From Acinetobacter gyllenbergii CIP 110306 = MTCC 11365 (GTDB lineage Bacteria; Pseudomonadota; Gammaproteobacteria; Pseudomonadales; Moraxellaceae): a stretch of 64,000 nucleotides of DNA. Location of the stretch: NCBI RefSeq assembly GCF_000413855.1, contig NZ_ATGG01000008.1, forward strand, positions 62,001 through 126,000, written 5' to 3'. The notes under the pieces are model-generated. The model saw only the letters and a program-made list of their open reading frames with translations. It ran no database searches and was not told the DNA's origin. Shown piece by piece: positions 26,250-34,599 of this stretch (within the stretch, counting starts at the first letter, position 1; every line of letters starts with the position of its first letter). The position numbers were made by a program, and so were the translations under genes.

Positions 26250-26669
26250 TTAACTTTCTCTTAAGTATTTATTTAATTCTTGGATGTCCATATTTGTTAA
26301 CGGCGATGGTTGACGGTTTGATTTGTTTATTTGAACGATTACGGTTTCTGCTGCTGCGCATTGTTTTTCAGCTTGATAAATAACTTGTTCAAAAATAATG
26401 GAGCTCGTACCTATTTTTTTTATAGCAGTTTTCGTTTCTATGTAGCCTGGCCATAAAATTTCACTTATAAATTGTATGGTTAAGTTTGCTATTACAAATT
26501 CAGTTTCATTTGATTGATTTATTATTTTTTGGTTGTATAAAATCTCTACACGTCCTGTTTCTAGAAATGTTGAGAATAAAGCATTGTTAATATGGCCTTG
26601 TCTATCAGTATCTGAATATCTTAATTTATCCATTGTCACTAGGGGATAAGATTTTGATTTTATATTCAT
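26250..26669 (-). CDS. acyl-CoA thioesterase (hot-dog fold)
   Basis: A 139-residue 4HBT-type thioesterase. The active-site pattern is RYSDTDRQGHINNALF (about 16-31), where Asp at the YSDTD position is the usual catalytic residue, followed by FLETGRVEIL on the long central helix. It would hydrolyse an acyl-CoA; chain length unknown. The start at 26669 is preferred over 26687 because AAGGA lies seven bases upstream. It is the first gene of a two-gene unit with the DMT transporter, divergent from the TetR gene. Confidence 0.82.
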   Translation of the reverse strand: MNIKSKSYPLVTMDKLRYSDTDRQGHINNALFSTFLETGRVEILYNQKIINQSNETEFVIANLTIQFISEILWPGYIETKTAIKKIGTSSIIFEQVIYQAEKQCAAAETVIVQINKSNRQPSPLTNMDIQELNKYLRES

Positions 26670-26909
26670 TGTATTGTCCTTAACCAAATTATAACCAAGG
26701 ATAATTAATACTCTTGATTATATTTTTGAGTTGATATTAAAAATATGAAAAACTGATAAGAGTTGCTATTTGTTTTCATATACAATCATCCTCATAGCGG
26801 AATGTGTTAATTTTGGTTTTTCAATGTCATACAACACTCTTTTAGTTAATTGACAAATTGAAAAACTATTATTTTCTAATCTTTTAATTACGATAATTGT
26901 GAGTTATCT

Positions 26910-26943
26910 TTGACAGTCTTGTCAATTTTGACAGGGTTGTCAA
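26910..26943 (+). promoter_or_regulatory. tandem operator: two TTGACA-N4-TGTCAA palindromes
   Basis: TTGACAGTCTTGTCAA (26910-26925) and TTGACAGGGTTGTCAA (26928-26943) are two 16-base palindromes with identical six-base arms, 18 bases apart. The second ends four bases before the Shine-Dalgarno of the TetR gene. This is a typical autorepressor arrangement. Confidence 0.75.
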
Positions 26944-26959
26944 GTATAAGGAGTGTAAC

Positions 26960-27538
26960 TTGTCTGGAGTAAGGCAGTTTGATGAGGCATTTATCCTCCC
27001 ATTAGTCTTGGATATCTTTTGGAGAAATGGCTGGCAAGCAACTTCATTAGTTGAGATTGCGAAGGAAACAGGTGTCCAACGAGGATCTTTGTATAATGCG
27101 TATGGAGGAAAAGATGAGCTTTTTCTTCAAGCATATGAAATTTATTGTAAAAATTTTTTAAATAATATTGATTTGGCAATGCAAGGAGATTCATTACAGG
27201 AGGTTTTAACCAATTTTTTCAGCGCAGCATTGGCTAATATGTCTAAGGGCACTCCTGCAAAAGGATGTCTGACCACTAAAATGTTAGTAGATATAAATCT
27301 CACAAGTGAACGTATACAGCAGCGCTTAAGAGATTTCATGAATGAACTTAGATTGGCATTAGAGGTTAAATTATCTGACCCAAAATGGAAGGATTCATTG
27401 ATTTTAGAAGTTGGCCAAACAGCAGACGTTTTAATCACATATACGAGGGGTATTGCTGTGATGGAAAGAGCTTATAAAGATCCCACTTTCCTTCAGAATA
27501 CATGTGATGCTTTTGTTCAAATTTTAGTAAAAAAATAA
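26960..27538 (+). CDS. TetR/AcrR-family transcriptional regulator
   Basis: A 192-residue repressor. The N-terminal helix-turn-helix spans about residues 8-55 (FWRNGWQATSLVEIAKETGVQRGSLYNAYGGKDELF). A cysteine in PAKGCLTTKM (Cys103) sits where electrophile-sensing NemR-like regulators carry a reactive Cys, so ligand or redox sensing there is possible (inference). The start is TTG, supported by AAGGAG at 26948-26953. It is divergent from the thioesterase-DMT pair and is probably their regulator and its own. Like them it is AT-rich. Confidence 0.85.
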   Translation: MSGVRQFDEAFILPLVLDIFWRNGWQATSLVEIAKETGVQRGSLYNAYGGKDELFLQAYEIYCKNFLNNIDLAMQGDSLQEVLTNFFSAALANMSKGTPAKGCLTTKMLVDINLTSERIQQRLRDFMNELRLALEVKLSDPKWKDSLILEVGQTADVLITYTRGIAVMERAYKDPTFLQNTCDAFVQILVKK

Positions 27539-27586
27539 ATATTCTTGGTTAGAATGAATCAGCCTTTAATTCTAATATGACTTGAT

Positions 27587-28174
27587 ATGAACAATAAATT
27601 CGCCAACTTTTGCCTGTTATCTTTGTGTTTAATTCAAATAAACCAAGCTCAAGCAACGTCATTCAAGACCTATCAATCTGAGCCCTTGCATTGTGGTGAA
27701 GCGACTTTTCAAGTGATTTCATCCTGTTTTGATCCCGATGAAGGCTCATTGAGAGGAAGTGGAGGCGTTATGCGTGAATCTTGTCAATCGAGTCATTTGC
27801 TGGTGAACTGGAAAGGCCAGCAAAAGCGGATTGATTTTCCAATTGCAACCGCAGCACAAACGCAGCAATTAAAAAGTAAAGGCTATACGTTGCAAAAAGT
27901 GATTCGCCAAGGGGATTGGTCACCGCAAAGTTTGGCCTGTGGTCAGGTCAAAGGCATTGCGGGATATTTTGTTGTGGTCAATCAAGCAACTACCAATGAT
28001 TTGAATCAAGAATACTTGGGCAAAGGCTCTCTGAGTGAAGAGCCAGTGTTACTGAATTTGAATGGCACTATGACCAGTGATGCAGTTAGACAAAAAATCT
28101 ATCCCTTGCTGAAACAAGATAAAGTTAAAATCACCAAAGTGGTTTCAGCCAATGCCTTATTTGGCGATGAGTAA
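27587..28174 (+). CDS. exported protein of unknown function
   Basis: A 195-residue protein with a signal peptide (FCLLSLCLIQINQAQA, cleavage near residue 23). The mature part has several cysteines (LHCGEATF, SSCFDP, ESCQSS, LACGQV) that could form disulfides in the periplasm, and a glycine-rich SLRGSGGVM loop. I do not recognise a domain. Base composition is closer to the core genes than to the AT-rich group on its left. It stands alone on its strand before the J-domain gene. Confidence 0.6.
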   Translation: MNNKFANFCLLSLCLIQINQAQATSFKTYQSEPLHCGEATFQVISSCFDPDEGSLRGSGGVMRESCQSSHLLVNWKGQQKRIDFPIATAAQTQQLKSKGYTLQKVIRQGDWSPQSLACGQVKGIAGYFVVVNQATTNDLNQEYLGKGSLSEEPVLLNLNGTMTSDAVRQKIYPLLKQDKVKITKVVSANALFGDE

Positions 28175-28277
28175 AGCTTAATTAAACGACTCGTTTGTCC
28201 AAACACGATATTGAGAGCGTTTGCTGCCTTTATCGGCTGATTATTGCTACACTTTTTAATTTTTAGGCAGATGCGTT

Positions 28278-29297
28278 ATGTCTTTTGATCTTAAAGTCAG
28301 TTTAAAGCAAAGGGCTGAACCTTCCTCACAGCAGAAAAAGCTGAATCGCCTGATTGATCAAATAGAACAGCAAAAAATCAGCCTTACTACATGGCAGAAT
28401 GCGCAAGCCGAGATTCAACAGCATACGCGGCAAAAGCTGATGCCTGTGTATAGCGAGCTGCATGAAATCCTGTTTCAGCAGTTGGATCAGCTTTGGACGC
28501 TATTACAACAGCATGAATTTTCCAAAGCGGAAATGCAGCAACTGGATGAAAAAATTGCCCAGCTTGCACAGTTGTTAAAGCGTTCCAAGATATTGAAGGA
28601 TGAACAGTTAAAACTGGTCAAGCAGATCGATACTTTTTATCAGCAACATGCTCAGCAATCGGCTAAAAAGAATAAAAAACTACAGTCCGCCAAGTTTGAG
28701 TTTAATGAAAGTTGTGATCAAAGTGCAGAATTAGATCAAGATGAGTTTGAGCAATATGCGGCTGAACAGCAACAAGCCCGAGAACAAGCCAAGCAACTTC
28801 GACAACAGCAGAAAAGAGAACAAGCTGAGCAAATGGCAGCGCAGTCGCTGAAAACGGTCTATTTAAAAATTGCTGCGATGATTCATCCTGACCGTGAGCA
28901 AGACGAGTCCAAGAAAGAAGAAAAAACCGAGTTGTTTCAGCAGGCGAGTCAGGCCTATGAACAGCAGGATTTGTTTTACTTGCTCAAGCTTCAATTACAG
29001 CTTGAACAGAATAAGGGTGTTGGCGCTAAAGAGTTATCAGCAGAGCAAGTGAAGTTTTATAAACTGGCTTTGGATGCGCAGAGTCAGCAGCTTGAAAGTC
29101 AAATTGAAGAGATTCTGGATTCTTTTCAGTTGGCGAAGAAAGTAAAAGCTGAGCATCTGCATATTAGTGATGTATATAAAGCCATAGATGCGGATTGTGC
29201 GGAGTTAAAGCAGCAGTTGAAGTGGGAAAAAGAGCGTTTAAAGCATATGAAGAAGGTGAGTGGAGTGGAGATGTTGTTAGGGCATGGGGTGCTTTGA
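28278..29297 (+). CDS. coiled-coil protein with internal J-domain
   Basis: A 339-residue, Gln/Lys/Glu-rich cytosolic protein. Long coiled-coil segments cover about 15-125 and 155-190. A J-domain-like stretch follows: LKTVYLKIAAMIHPDREQDE with the HPD tripeptide at 203-205, then FQQASQAYEQQDLFYLL as helix III. HPD is the residue set through which J-proteins stimulate Hsp70 ATPase. Unlike classical DnaJ the J-domain is internal, with no Gly/Phe or zinc region. A second helical segment follows to the C terminus. It is likely a DnaK co-chaperone for a specific client; the client is unknown. Confidence 0.75.
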   Translation: MSFDLKVSLKQRAEPSSQQKKLNRLIDQIEQQKISLTTWQNAQAEIQQHTRQKLMPVYSELHEILFQQLDQLWTLLQQHEFSKAEMQQLDEKIAQLAQLLKRSKILKDEQLKLVKQIDTFYQQHAQQSAKKNKKLQSAKFEFNESCDQSAELDQDEFEQYAAEQQQAREQAKQLRQQQKREQAEQMAAQSLKTVYLKIAAMIHPDREQDESKKEEKTELFQQASQAYEQQDLFYLLKLQLQLEQNKGVGAKELSAEQVKFYKLALDAQSQQLESQIEEILDSFQLAKKVKAEHLHISDVYKAIDADCAELKQQLKWEKERLKHMKKVSGVEMLLGHGVL

Positions 29298-29301
29298 TTT
29301 T

Positions 29302-29334
29302 CCCTCACCCCAACCCTCTCCCTGAGGGAGAGGG
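29302..29334. repeat. GC-rich palindromic repeat, copy A
   Basis: A 33-base element with an internal stem CCCTCTCCC / GGGAGAGGG and a preceding CCCTCACCCCAA arm. It begins five bases after the J-domain gene stop. It has the same orientation and layout as the copy at 29781-29813 and the opposite orientation to 29377-29409. Confidence 0.8.
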
Positions 29335-29374
29335 AGTAGCAATGGATTTTATAGTGGTATGTAATTAGATGATA

Positions 29375-29409
29375 TTCCCTCTCCTTTTAGGAGAGGGCTA
29401 GGGAGAGGT
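29375..29409. repeat. left inverted repeat of the DUF559 cassette (copy B)
   Basis: A 35-base element with internal hairpin CCCTCTCC-TTTTA-GGAGAGGG followed by CTAGGGAGAGGT. It is the reverse complement of 29781-29815 with one mismatch. Its right end supplies part of GAGGTGAT (29405-29412), a strong Shine-Dalgarno match ahead of the nuclease gene. Confidence 0.9.
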
Positions 29410-29420
29410 GATAACATAAA

Positions 29421-29792
29421 ATGAAACTAGACCCACAGTTATTAGAATTCGCTAAAGCCATGCGCAGTAATGCGACAGATGCAGAACACCTGATGTGGCA
29501 ACTACTTCGTGCTAAACGTTTTATGAATCTTAAATTTCGCAGACAGCATGTGATTGCACCCTATATTGTAGATTTTTACTGCCATGAGTTGTGTTTGGTC
29601 GTTGAACTGGATGGTAGTCAGCATGGGACTGAGGATGGGCGGGCTTATGATGCTGAACGAACCAAGTTTTTAGAGGCTTTGGATTTAAAAGTAGAACGGT
29701 ATTGGAATCATGAGATTTTAAAAAATACTGAGAGAGTTTTGGATGATTTATGGAATAAATGTTGTGCGCTTTCTAATAAGACCTCTCCCTAA
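29421..29792 (+). CDS. DUF559 endonuclease-domain protein
   Basis: A 123-residue protein of the DUF559 family, a Vsr-like PD-(D/E)XK nuclease fold. The N-terminal helical block LRSNATDAEHLMWQLL-type sequence is followed by FRRQHVIAPYIVDFYCHE and the catalytic strand LVVELDGSQH, with Asp51, Glu62, Asp64 and His68 as probable metal and catalytic residues. YDAERTKFLEALDLKVERYWN completes the fold. The gene lies between inverted palindromic repeats; its stop codon (29790-29792) is inside the right one. The DNA substrate is unknown. Confidence 0.85.
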   Translation: MKLDPQLLEFAKAMRSNATDAEHLMWQLLRAKRFMNLKFRRQHVIAPYIVDFYCHELCLVVELDGSQHGTEDGRAYDAERTKFLEALDLKVERYWNHEILKNTERVLDDLWNKCCALSNKTSP

Positions 29793-29815
29793 CCCTCTCC
29801 TAAAAGGAGAGGGAA
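29781..29815. repeat. right inverted repeat of the DUF559 cassette (copy C)
   Basis: A 35-base element, reverse complement of 29375-29409 except for one base. It contains the hairpin CCCTCTCC-TAAAA-GGAGAGGG and overlaps the last four codons of the nuclease gene. Confidence 0.9.
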
Positions 29816-29911
29816 AATTGATATATCGAATCTGTGTTAGAAAATTTGCTACTTTCAGCGTGAATAGAATCAAGCAACATAGTAATATTAGAGTTATTTG
29901 GATTTTAAAGA

Positions 29912-30388
29912 ATGGACAATAATCCAGTAATTTTTTTAAATATTAATAATGAAGAAAAACTTTATTCTTTTAATTTTGAAAATAAAGAATTAGAGAGATC
30001 AAATATCTCTAGAACCAAGCGTGCAGCGAATGGATATGGTTTTTTTATTGAAGTAGATAAACAGAAAAAATTAGTAGCAATTTTGGGTTGCGAAGAGTTT
30101 ATTTTTTTTCTATTCGATAGAAAGTTGTATCGTTTAGATGATGAGCGCTTAACAGTAATTCAACAAGATGGGTTTCTAAGAAATACTTTTCAACTGTTTG
30201 TTGGTAGGGAAAAAGAAATTGATATCCGTTATAAGCAAATATGGGATATTGATAATGACATCTTCTTGGATGTAAAAGATTGGTTGGACATAAAACCTAG
30301 AGAGATGAGGCTTTTTAAGTTGAGTGAATATGCATGTTTTCTTAAAGAAACAGATATACAAAAAAGAACCGATATTAAAGGATATTAG
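29912..30388 (+). CDS. hypothetical protein, AT-rich orphan
   Basis: A 158-residue cytosolic protein I do not recognise. It is rich in Asn, Lys, Ile, Asp and aromatic residues, with beta-like stretches (VIFLNINNEEKLYSFNF, FIFFLFDRKLYRLDD) and an acidic C-terminal half (DIDNDIFLDVKDWLDIKP). There is no signal peptide or membrane span. Codon use is more AT-rich than in valS next to it, which suggests later arrival. ATG follows a poor ribosome site (TTTTAAAGA). Small acidic proteins of this look are often immunity proteins, but there is no toxin gene beside it, so that is only a thought. Confidence 0.55.
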   Translation: MDNNPVIFLNINNEEKLYSFNFENKELERSNISRTKRAANGYGFFIEVDKQKKLVAILGCEEFIFFLFDRKLYRLDDERLTVIQQDGFLRNTFQLFVGREKEIDIRYKQIWDIDNDIFLDVKDWLDIKPREMRLFKLSEYACFLKETDIQKRTDIKGY

Positions 30389-30492
30389 GAGTCCTATATT
30401 TAAATTCTTATAGAACTTTCTTTGTCATCTACATGAATAGGCTCTTGGACAATTTTTAGATCCCTTAGCAATTTATTTATTTTATGCATTCA

Positions 30493-30520
30493 AAAAAACC
30501 CCTCAATTGAGGGGTTTTTT
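30493..30520. terminator. bidirectional terminator before valS end
   Basis: A perfect 28-base palindrome, A6-CCCCTCAATTGAGGGG-T6. It serves the plus-strand orphan gene and the minus-strand valS gene, whose stop is 15 bases away. Confidence 0.93.
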
Positions 30521-30534
30521 ATTTAAATTACCGC

Positions 30535-33435
30535 TTAAAGCGCAGCAATTTGCTCCATACTTTGCTTAATTTTCACTAACTGATCAGCAAATTCAGCCAA
30601 TTTCACTTTTTCACCTTCAACAACCGCTGCTGGTGCTTTCGCTACGAAACCTTCATTCGAAAGTTTATTGGCAATTTGATCATGTTGCTTCTGAACTTTA
30701 TCCAAGTCCTTCTGCAAACGACCCAATTCAGCTTTAGGATCAATCAAACCTTTCATTGGTACAAATACCGATGCATGGCTAACAACGCTAGAGCAAGACA
30801 ACGGTGGTTCTTGCTCATTGCTCAAGAACTCAATGCTTTCAACTTTCGCCAATGCTTTGAATAAAGCTTCAATACGGATGATTTGCTCACGCTCAGCATC
30901 AGAAATGTTCTTAAGTAATACAGGCAATAAACGCGCATTCCCTAAGCCCATTTCACCACGAATATTACGTACTGCACCAATCAAGCCTTGTAACCACTGC
31001 ATATCTGCTTCAGCTTGATCATTCACTTTTGCTTGATCAGGAACAGGGTATTGCGCAGTCATAATCGTTGCACCGCCTTTGCCTAACATCGGCGCAAGCG
31101 TTTGCCAGATTTCTTCTGTCAAATACGGCATCAAAGGATGTGCCAAACGTAAAGATGCTTCCATCACCGCAAGTAACACACGGCGAACTTCTGCTTTACG
31201 CTCTTCTGATACATTGGCATCGTTCAGAACGGGTTTGGTTAACTCAACATACCAGTCACAGTATTCATTCCAGATAAAGTCATAGATCGCTTGCGCAGCA
31301 AGGTCTAAACGATACGTCGCGAAGGCTTGATGTACCGCAGCTTCTGCTTTTTGCAGACGGCTCATGATCCATTTTTCTGGAAGTTCCCACAGCTCTGGAC
31401 GCGCTTCTTGAGCAACCGTTTGACCTTCAACATTCATCAATACGAAACGGGTAGCGTTCCAGATCTTGTTGGCAAAATTACGATAGCCTTCAACACGTTT
31501 CATGTCGAACTTAATGTCACGACCCGTGTTCGCCAATGCACAGAACGTGAAACGAACTGCATCAGTACCGTAAGCTTGAATGCCTTCTGGGAATTCTTTA
31601 CGGGTTGATTTTTCAATCTTCGCTGCTTGTTTCGGGTTCATCAGACCTGTCGTACGTTTTTGTACCAAGGTCTCAAGGTCAACACCATCAATCAAGTCTA
31701 GTGGGTCAAGCACGTTACCCTTAGACTTCGACATTTTTTGGCCTTCGCCATCACGGACTAGACCATGCACATAAACCGTTTTAAACGGGACTTGTGGCGT
31801 ACCATCTTCATTCTTCATGAAGTGCATCGTAAACATGATCATACGAGCAACCCAGAAGAAGATGATGTCAAAACCCGTCACCAATACATCAGTTGGGTGG
31901 AAGGTATTGAGGAAATAGTTTTCCGCATCTTTCTTGGCATCGCCAGTCCAACCTAAGGTTGAGAAGGTCCACAGCGCAGAAGAGAACCATGTATCCAGTA
32001 CGTCTTCATCTTGGTTTAACACAACATCAGCAGGGATGTTATTTTTGGCACGGACTTCTGCTTCGTCACGACCCACATAGATGTTGCCTTCAGCATCGTA
32101 CCACGCTGGAATACGATGACCCCACCAAAGCTGACGAGAGATACACCAGTCTTGGATATTGTTCATCCACGCCATGTACATGTTGCTGTACTGTTCAGGA
32201 ACAAACTTGATACGACCATCTTGAACTGCTTCAATTGCAGGCTGTGCCAACGGAGCAATTTTTACATACCATTGATCTGTCAATAATGGCTCAACGATTA
32301 CACCTGAACGGTCACCGCGTGGTGGTTTAAGCGTATAAGGTTGGATTTGATCTAACCAGCCTTCAGCTTCTGCTTGTTCAACCAGTTTTTTACGTGCTTC
32401 AAAACGCTCTAAACCAATATAGTCCGCAGGGGCAGGGATGGTTTTAGAAATTTGCTCGCCTGCTTTGGCAATGTATTCAAACTCAGCCAATACTTCTGCA
32501 TTTTTATTGAAGATATTGATGATTGGTAATTCACAACGCTTACCGACTTCATAGTCGTTAAAGTCGTGTGCAGGGGTGATTTTTACACAGCCTGTACCGA
32601 ATTCTTTATCGACATATTCATCTTTAACGATTGGAACAGCACGACCTGTAATTGGCAGGATAATGTTCTGACCTACAAGGTGCGTATAGCGTTCATCATC
32701 CAGTGCCACAGCAACCGCAGTATCACCTAACAAGGTTTCAGGACGAGTGGTAGCGACCACAATATGGTCTTTACCATCATGGGTACGTAGGTTTTTATCT
32801 TCAAAAAAATATTTGAAGTGCCACAATGAACCTGCTTCTTCTTTATCTGATTCAACTTCTAAATCTGACAGCGCAGTTTGTAGTTTCGGGTCCCAGTTGA
32901 CGAGTCGTTTACCACGGTAGATCAAGCCATCTTCATGCAGTTTAACGAAGACTTCTTTGACCGCATTGGATAAACCTTCATCCATAGTGAAGCGTTCACG
33001 CGACCAGTCTACTGAAGAACCTAGGCGACGAATCTGACGGGTGATGGTATCGCCTGATTGCTCTTTCCATTCCCAGATCTTTTCGATGAATTTTTCACGA
33101 CCCAAGTCATGACGGCTGACACCTTGTGCACCTAATTGACGCTCGACCACCATCTGCGTTGCAATCCCCGCATGGTCAGTCCCAGGTTGCCATAAGGTAT
33201 TTTTACCCATCATACGGTTGTAACGGGTCAGTGCATCCATGATGGCATTGTTAAAGCCATGTCCCATGTGCAAGCTACCAGTGACGTTCGGTGGCGGAAT
33301 CATGATACAGAATGATTCACCTTGACCTGAGGGTTTGAAATAACCTTGTTGTTCCCAGATTTGATACCATTTCTTTTCGATCTCAGTTGGATCGTAAGTG
33401 GTTGCAATATTTTGAGCAGATTGAGCGTCAGTCAT
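30535..33435 (-). CDS. valS: valyl-tRNA synthetase
   Basis: Charges tRNA-Val with valine in the cytosol. The 966-residue class I enzyme has the HIGH-type motif in [16 protein letters not shown] (about 48-63), the editing domain with [15 protein letters not shown] (about 230), the KMSKS loop [10 protein letters not shown] near residue 567, a helical anticodon-binding domain, and a C-terminal coiled coil ([22 protein letters not shown]) typical of ValRS. Length is full. The gene is monocistronic. Confidence 0.98.
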   Translation of the reverse strand: MTDAQSAQNIATTYDPTEIEKKWYQIWEQQGYFKPSGQGESFCIMIPPPNVTGSLHMGHGFNNAIMDALTRYNRMMGKNTLWQPGTDHAGIATQMVVERQLGAQGVSRHDLGREKFIEKIWEWKEQSGDTITRQIRRLGSSVDWSRERFTMDEGLSNAVKEVFVKLHEDGLIYRGKRLVNWDPKLQTALSDLEVESDKEEAGSLWHFKYFFEDKNLRTHDGKDHIVVATTRPETLLGDTAVAVALDDERYTHLVGQNIILPITGRAVPIVKDEYVDKEFGTGCVKITPAHDFNDYEVGKRCELPIINIFNKNAEVLAEFEYIAKAGEQISKTIPAPADYIGLERFEARKKLVEQAEAEGWLDQIQPYTLKPPRGDRSGVIVEPLLTDQWYVKIAPLAQPAIEAVQDGRIKFVPEQYSNMYMAWMNNIQDWCISRQLWWGHRIPAWYDAEGNIYVGRDEAEVRAKNNIPADVVLNQDEDVLDTWFSSALWTFSTLGWTGDAKKDAENYFLNTFHPTDVLVTGFDIIFFWVARMIMFTMHFMKNEDGTPQVPFKTVYVHGLVRDGEGQKMSKSKGNVLDPLDLIDGVDLETLVQKRTTGLMNPKQAAKIEKSTRKEFPEGIQAYGTDAVRFTFCALANTGRDIKFDMKRVEGYRNFANKIWNATRFVLMNVEGQTVAQEARPELWELPEKWIMSRLQKAEAAVHQAFATYRLDLAAQAIYDFIWNEYCDWYVELTKPVLNDANVSEERKAEVRRVLLAVMEASLRLAHPLMPYLTEEIWQTLAPMLGKGGATIMTAQYPVPDQAKVNDQAEADMQWLQGLIGAVRNIRGEMGLGNARLLPVLLKNISDAEREQIIRIEALFKALAKVESIEFLSNEQEPPLSCSSVVSHASVFVPMKGLIDPKAELGRLQKDLDKVQKQHDQIANKLSNEGFVAKAPAAVVEGEKVKLAEFADQLVKIKQSMEQIAAL

Positions 33436-33806
33436 AGTACAGAAGATTAAAATTGAATAAAAAATTAGATCTATTGTAGCAAAAAATCCTCGCTTCTGTA
33501 GGCATTTCAGCCTGACCTGATGTGAATGATAAAAGCCGCTTAAATAATGGCTAAATTGGTGTTTCTTGAGCTTTTATAGATGAGATGTTTAGTACATCTT
33601 CATAAAGTGGTTTTTATGAGAGCGAATCGACCACTCAAGTACGATAACATCTTTATACGCTTCAAATTTTTCTAAAAAAGCCGATGAAAGGCGTTGGATT
33701 TTTATACAAATAGGATTAGATTTGTGGAGTGCATCACATAACTTAAAAATATTGATGCTTAAAACAACAATATAAGAATGCGAAAAACTAAAAAGGGATG
33801 CTGCTC
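33436..33806. other. intergenic region between valS and the paralogue pair
   Basis: A 371-base divergent gap holding the valS promoter on one side and that of the paralogue pair on the other. No confident promoter hexamers, repeat or small gene were found. AAGGGA (33793-33798) is the ribosome site of the next gene. Confidence 0.5.
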
Positions 33807-34487
33807 ATGACTTATTCAATCTTATTGAAAATTAATGACGTCACACATGGACAATTTGAGACCATTCGCCAGCAATTGAACGCGGGCACGCATGAAAGCC
33901 AATCTCGTATCTTGGGTGAGGTGTTATCCGAAATTGCCTGTGAAATTGTCGAGCAAGTGTTTGCGGTTTTACTGATTCAAAGCCATCAACCGACACAACT
34001 CACCCAAAAAAACACCGTTGAATCTGAAAAAATTATTCAACAGATTATTGCTGCTGTGCGTAAATATATGCCGTGGTCGATTGCCTTATTTGGCAATGAG
34101 CGTCTTTGTCCCTTTGCCAATTATTTTTCCAATATGATCAAGTATCACGATGAGCAGGTGTATGTGTCTTATCCGATTGATCGACAACTGGTACAGCAGG
34201 CACATGGTTTGGTCACGCAACTCAAGAATAATGAAATCAGTGATATGGTCGATGTATTCCAAACCTTGATCCAAATCGTGGATTTGGGGGTAACCAATTT
34301 GATTCGTGAACCGAAAAAATGTCTCAATTTTAATGCTGTGGTGGATAAAACTTTAAATGGGGTGATCAATATGACTGCACATTTAAGTTATAAGCGTTTA
34401 GAGAAAATGGGTAATCAAGTGGATAGCAATGCCGCAACGGATTGTGTCAATCATTTTTTAGCATTTATGCATGTCGATACTGAATAG
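33807..34487 (+). CDS. conserved protein of unknown function, paralogue 1
   Basis: A 226-residue predicted cytosolic, mostly helical protein. It shares two strong blocks with the next gene: KYMPWSIALFGNERL (about 90) and LIREPKKCLNF followed by VVDKTLNGVINMT (about 170-195). The N-terminal block (ESQSRILGEVLSEIACEIVEQVF) is also shared. No known domain, signal peptide or membrane span was recognised. The frame opens at 33798, but the ATG at 33807 has AAGGGA eight bases upstream and fits better. Product function is unknown. Confidence 0.7.
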   Translation: MTYSILLKINDVTHGQFETIRQQLNAGTHESQSRILGEVLSEIACEIVEQVFAVLLIQSHQPTQLTQKNTVESEKIIQQIIAAVRKYMPWSIALFGNERLCPFANYFSNMIKYHDEQVYVSYPIDRQLVQQAHGLVTQLKNNEISDMVDVFQTLIQIVDLGVTNLIREPKKCLNFNAVVDKTLNGVINMTAHLSYKRLEKMGNQVDSNAATDCVNHFLAFMHVDTE

Positions 34488-34543
34488 AGTGTGCTAAATT
34501 CGGCGTGTACAACGCCAAAAATGATAGAAAAATTGATCTGATG

Positions 34544-34571
34544 AAAGGGCTTGTTGATCAAGCTCTTTTTT
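34544..34571 (+). terminator. terminator or attenuator between the paralogues
   Basis: AAAGGGCTTG (34544-34553) pairs with CAAGCTCTTT (34559-34568), one G-T wobble, then TTT. It lies 28 bases before the second paralogue, so the two genes may be only partly co-transcribed. Confidence 0.7.
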
Positions 34572-34599
34572 ATGCGATCCAAAAACTAGGGTTATTAAA

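Larger units (their letters stand above)
29375..29815 (+). mobile_element. candidate DUF559 cassette bounded by inverted repeats
   Basis: A 441-base unit: left repeat, one gene, right repeat. The repeats are near-perfect inverted copies and the gene is fitted between them so tightly that the left repeat gives the ribosome site and the right repeat gives the stop codon. No clear target-site duplication was found outside the repeats. Mobility is inferred from structure only. Confidence 0.5.

Noticed and set aside
26850-26855. TTGACA as a -35 box for the TetR gene
   Set aside because: No acceptable -10 lies 16-18 bases downstream, so it was not annotated as a promoter.
29360-29830. Target-site duplication around the DUF559 cassette
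   Set aside because: GATAT occurs on both sides but not at equal distance from the repeats, so it is not a convincing duplication.
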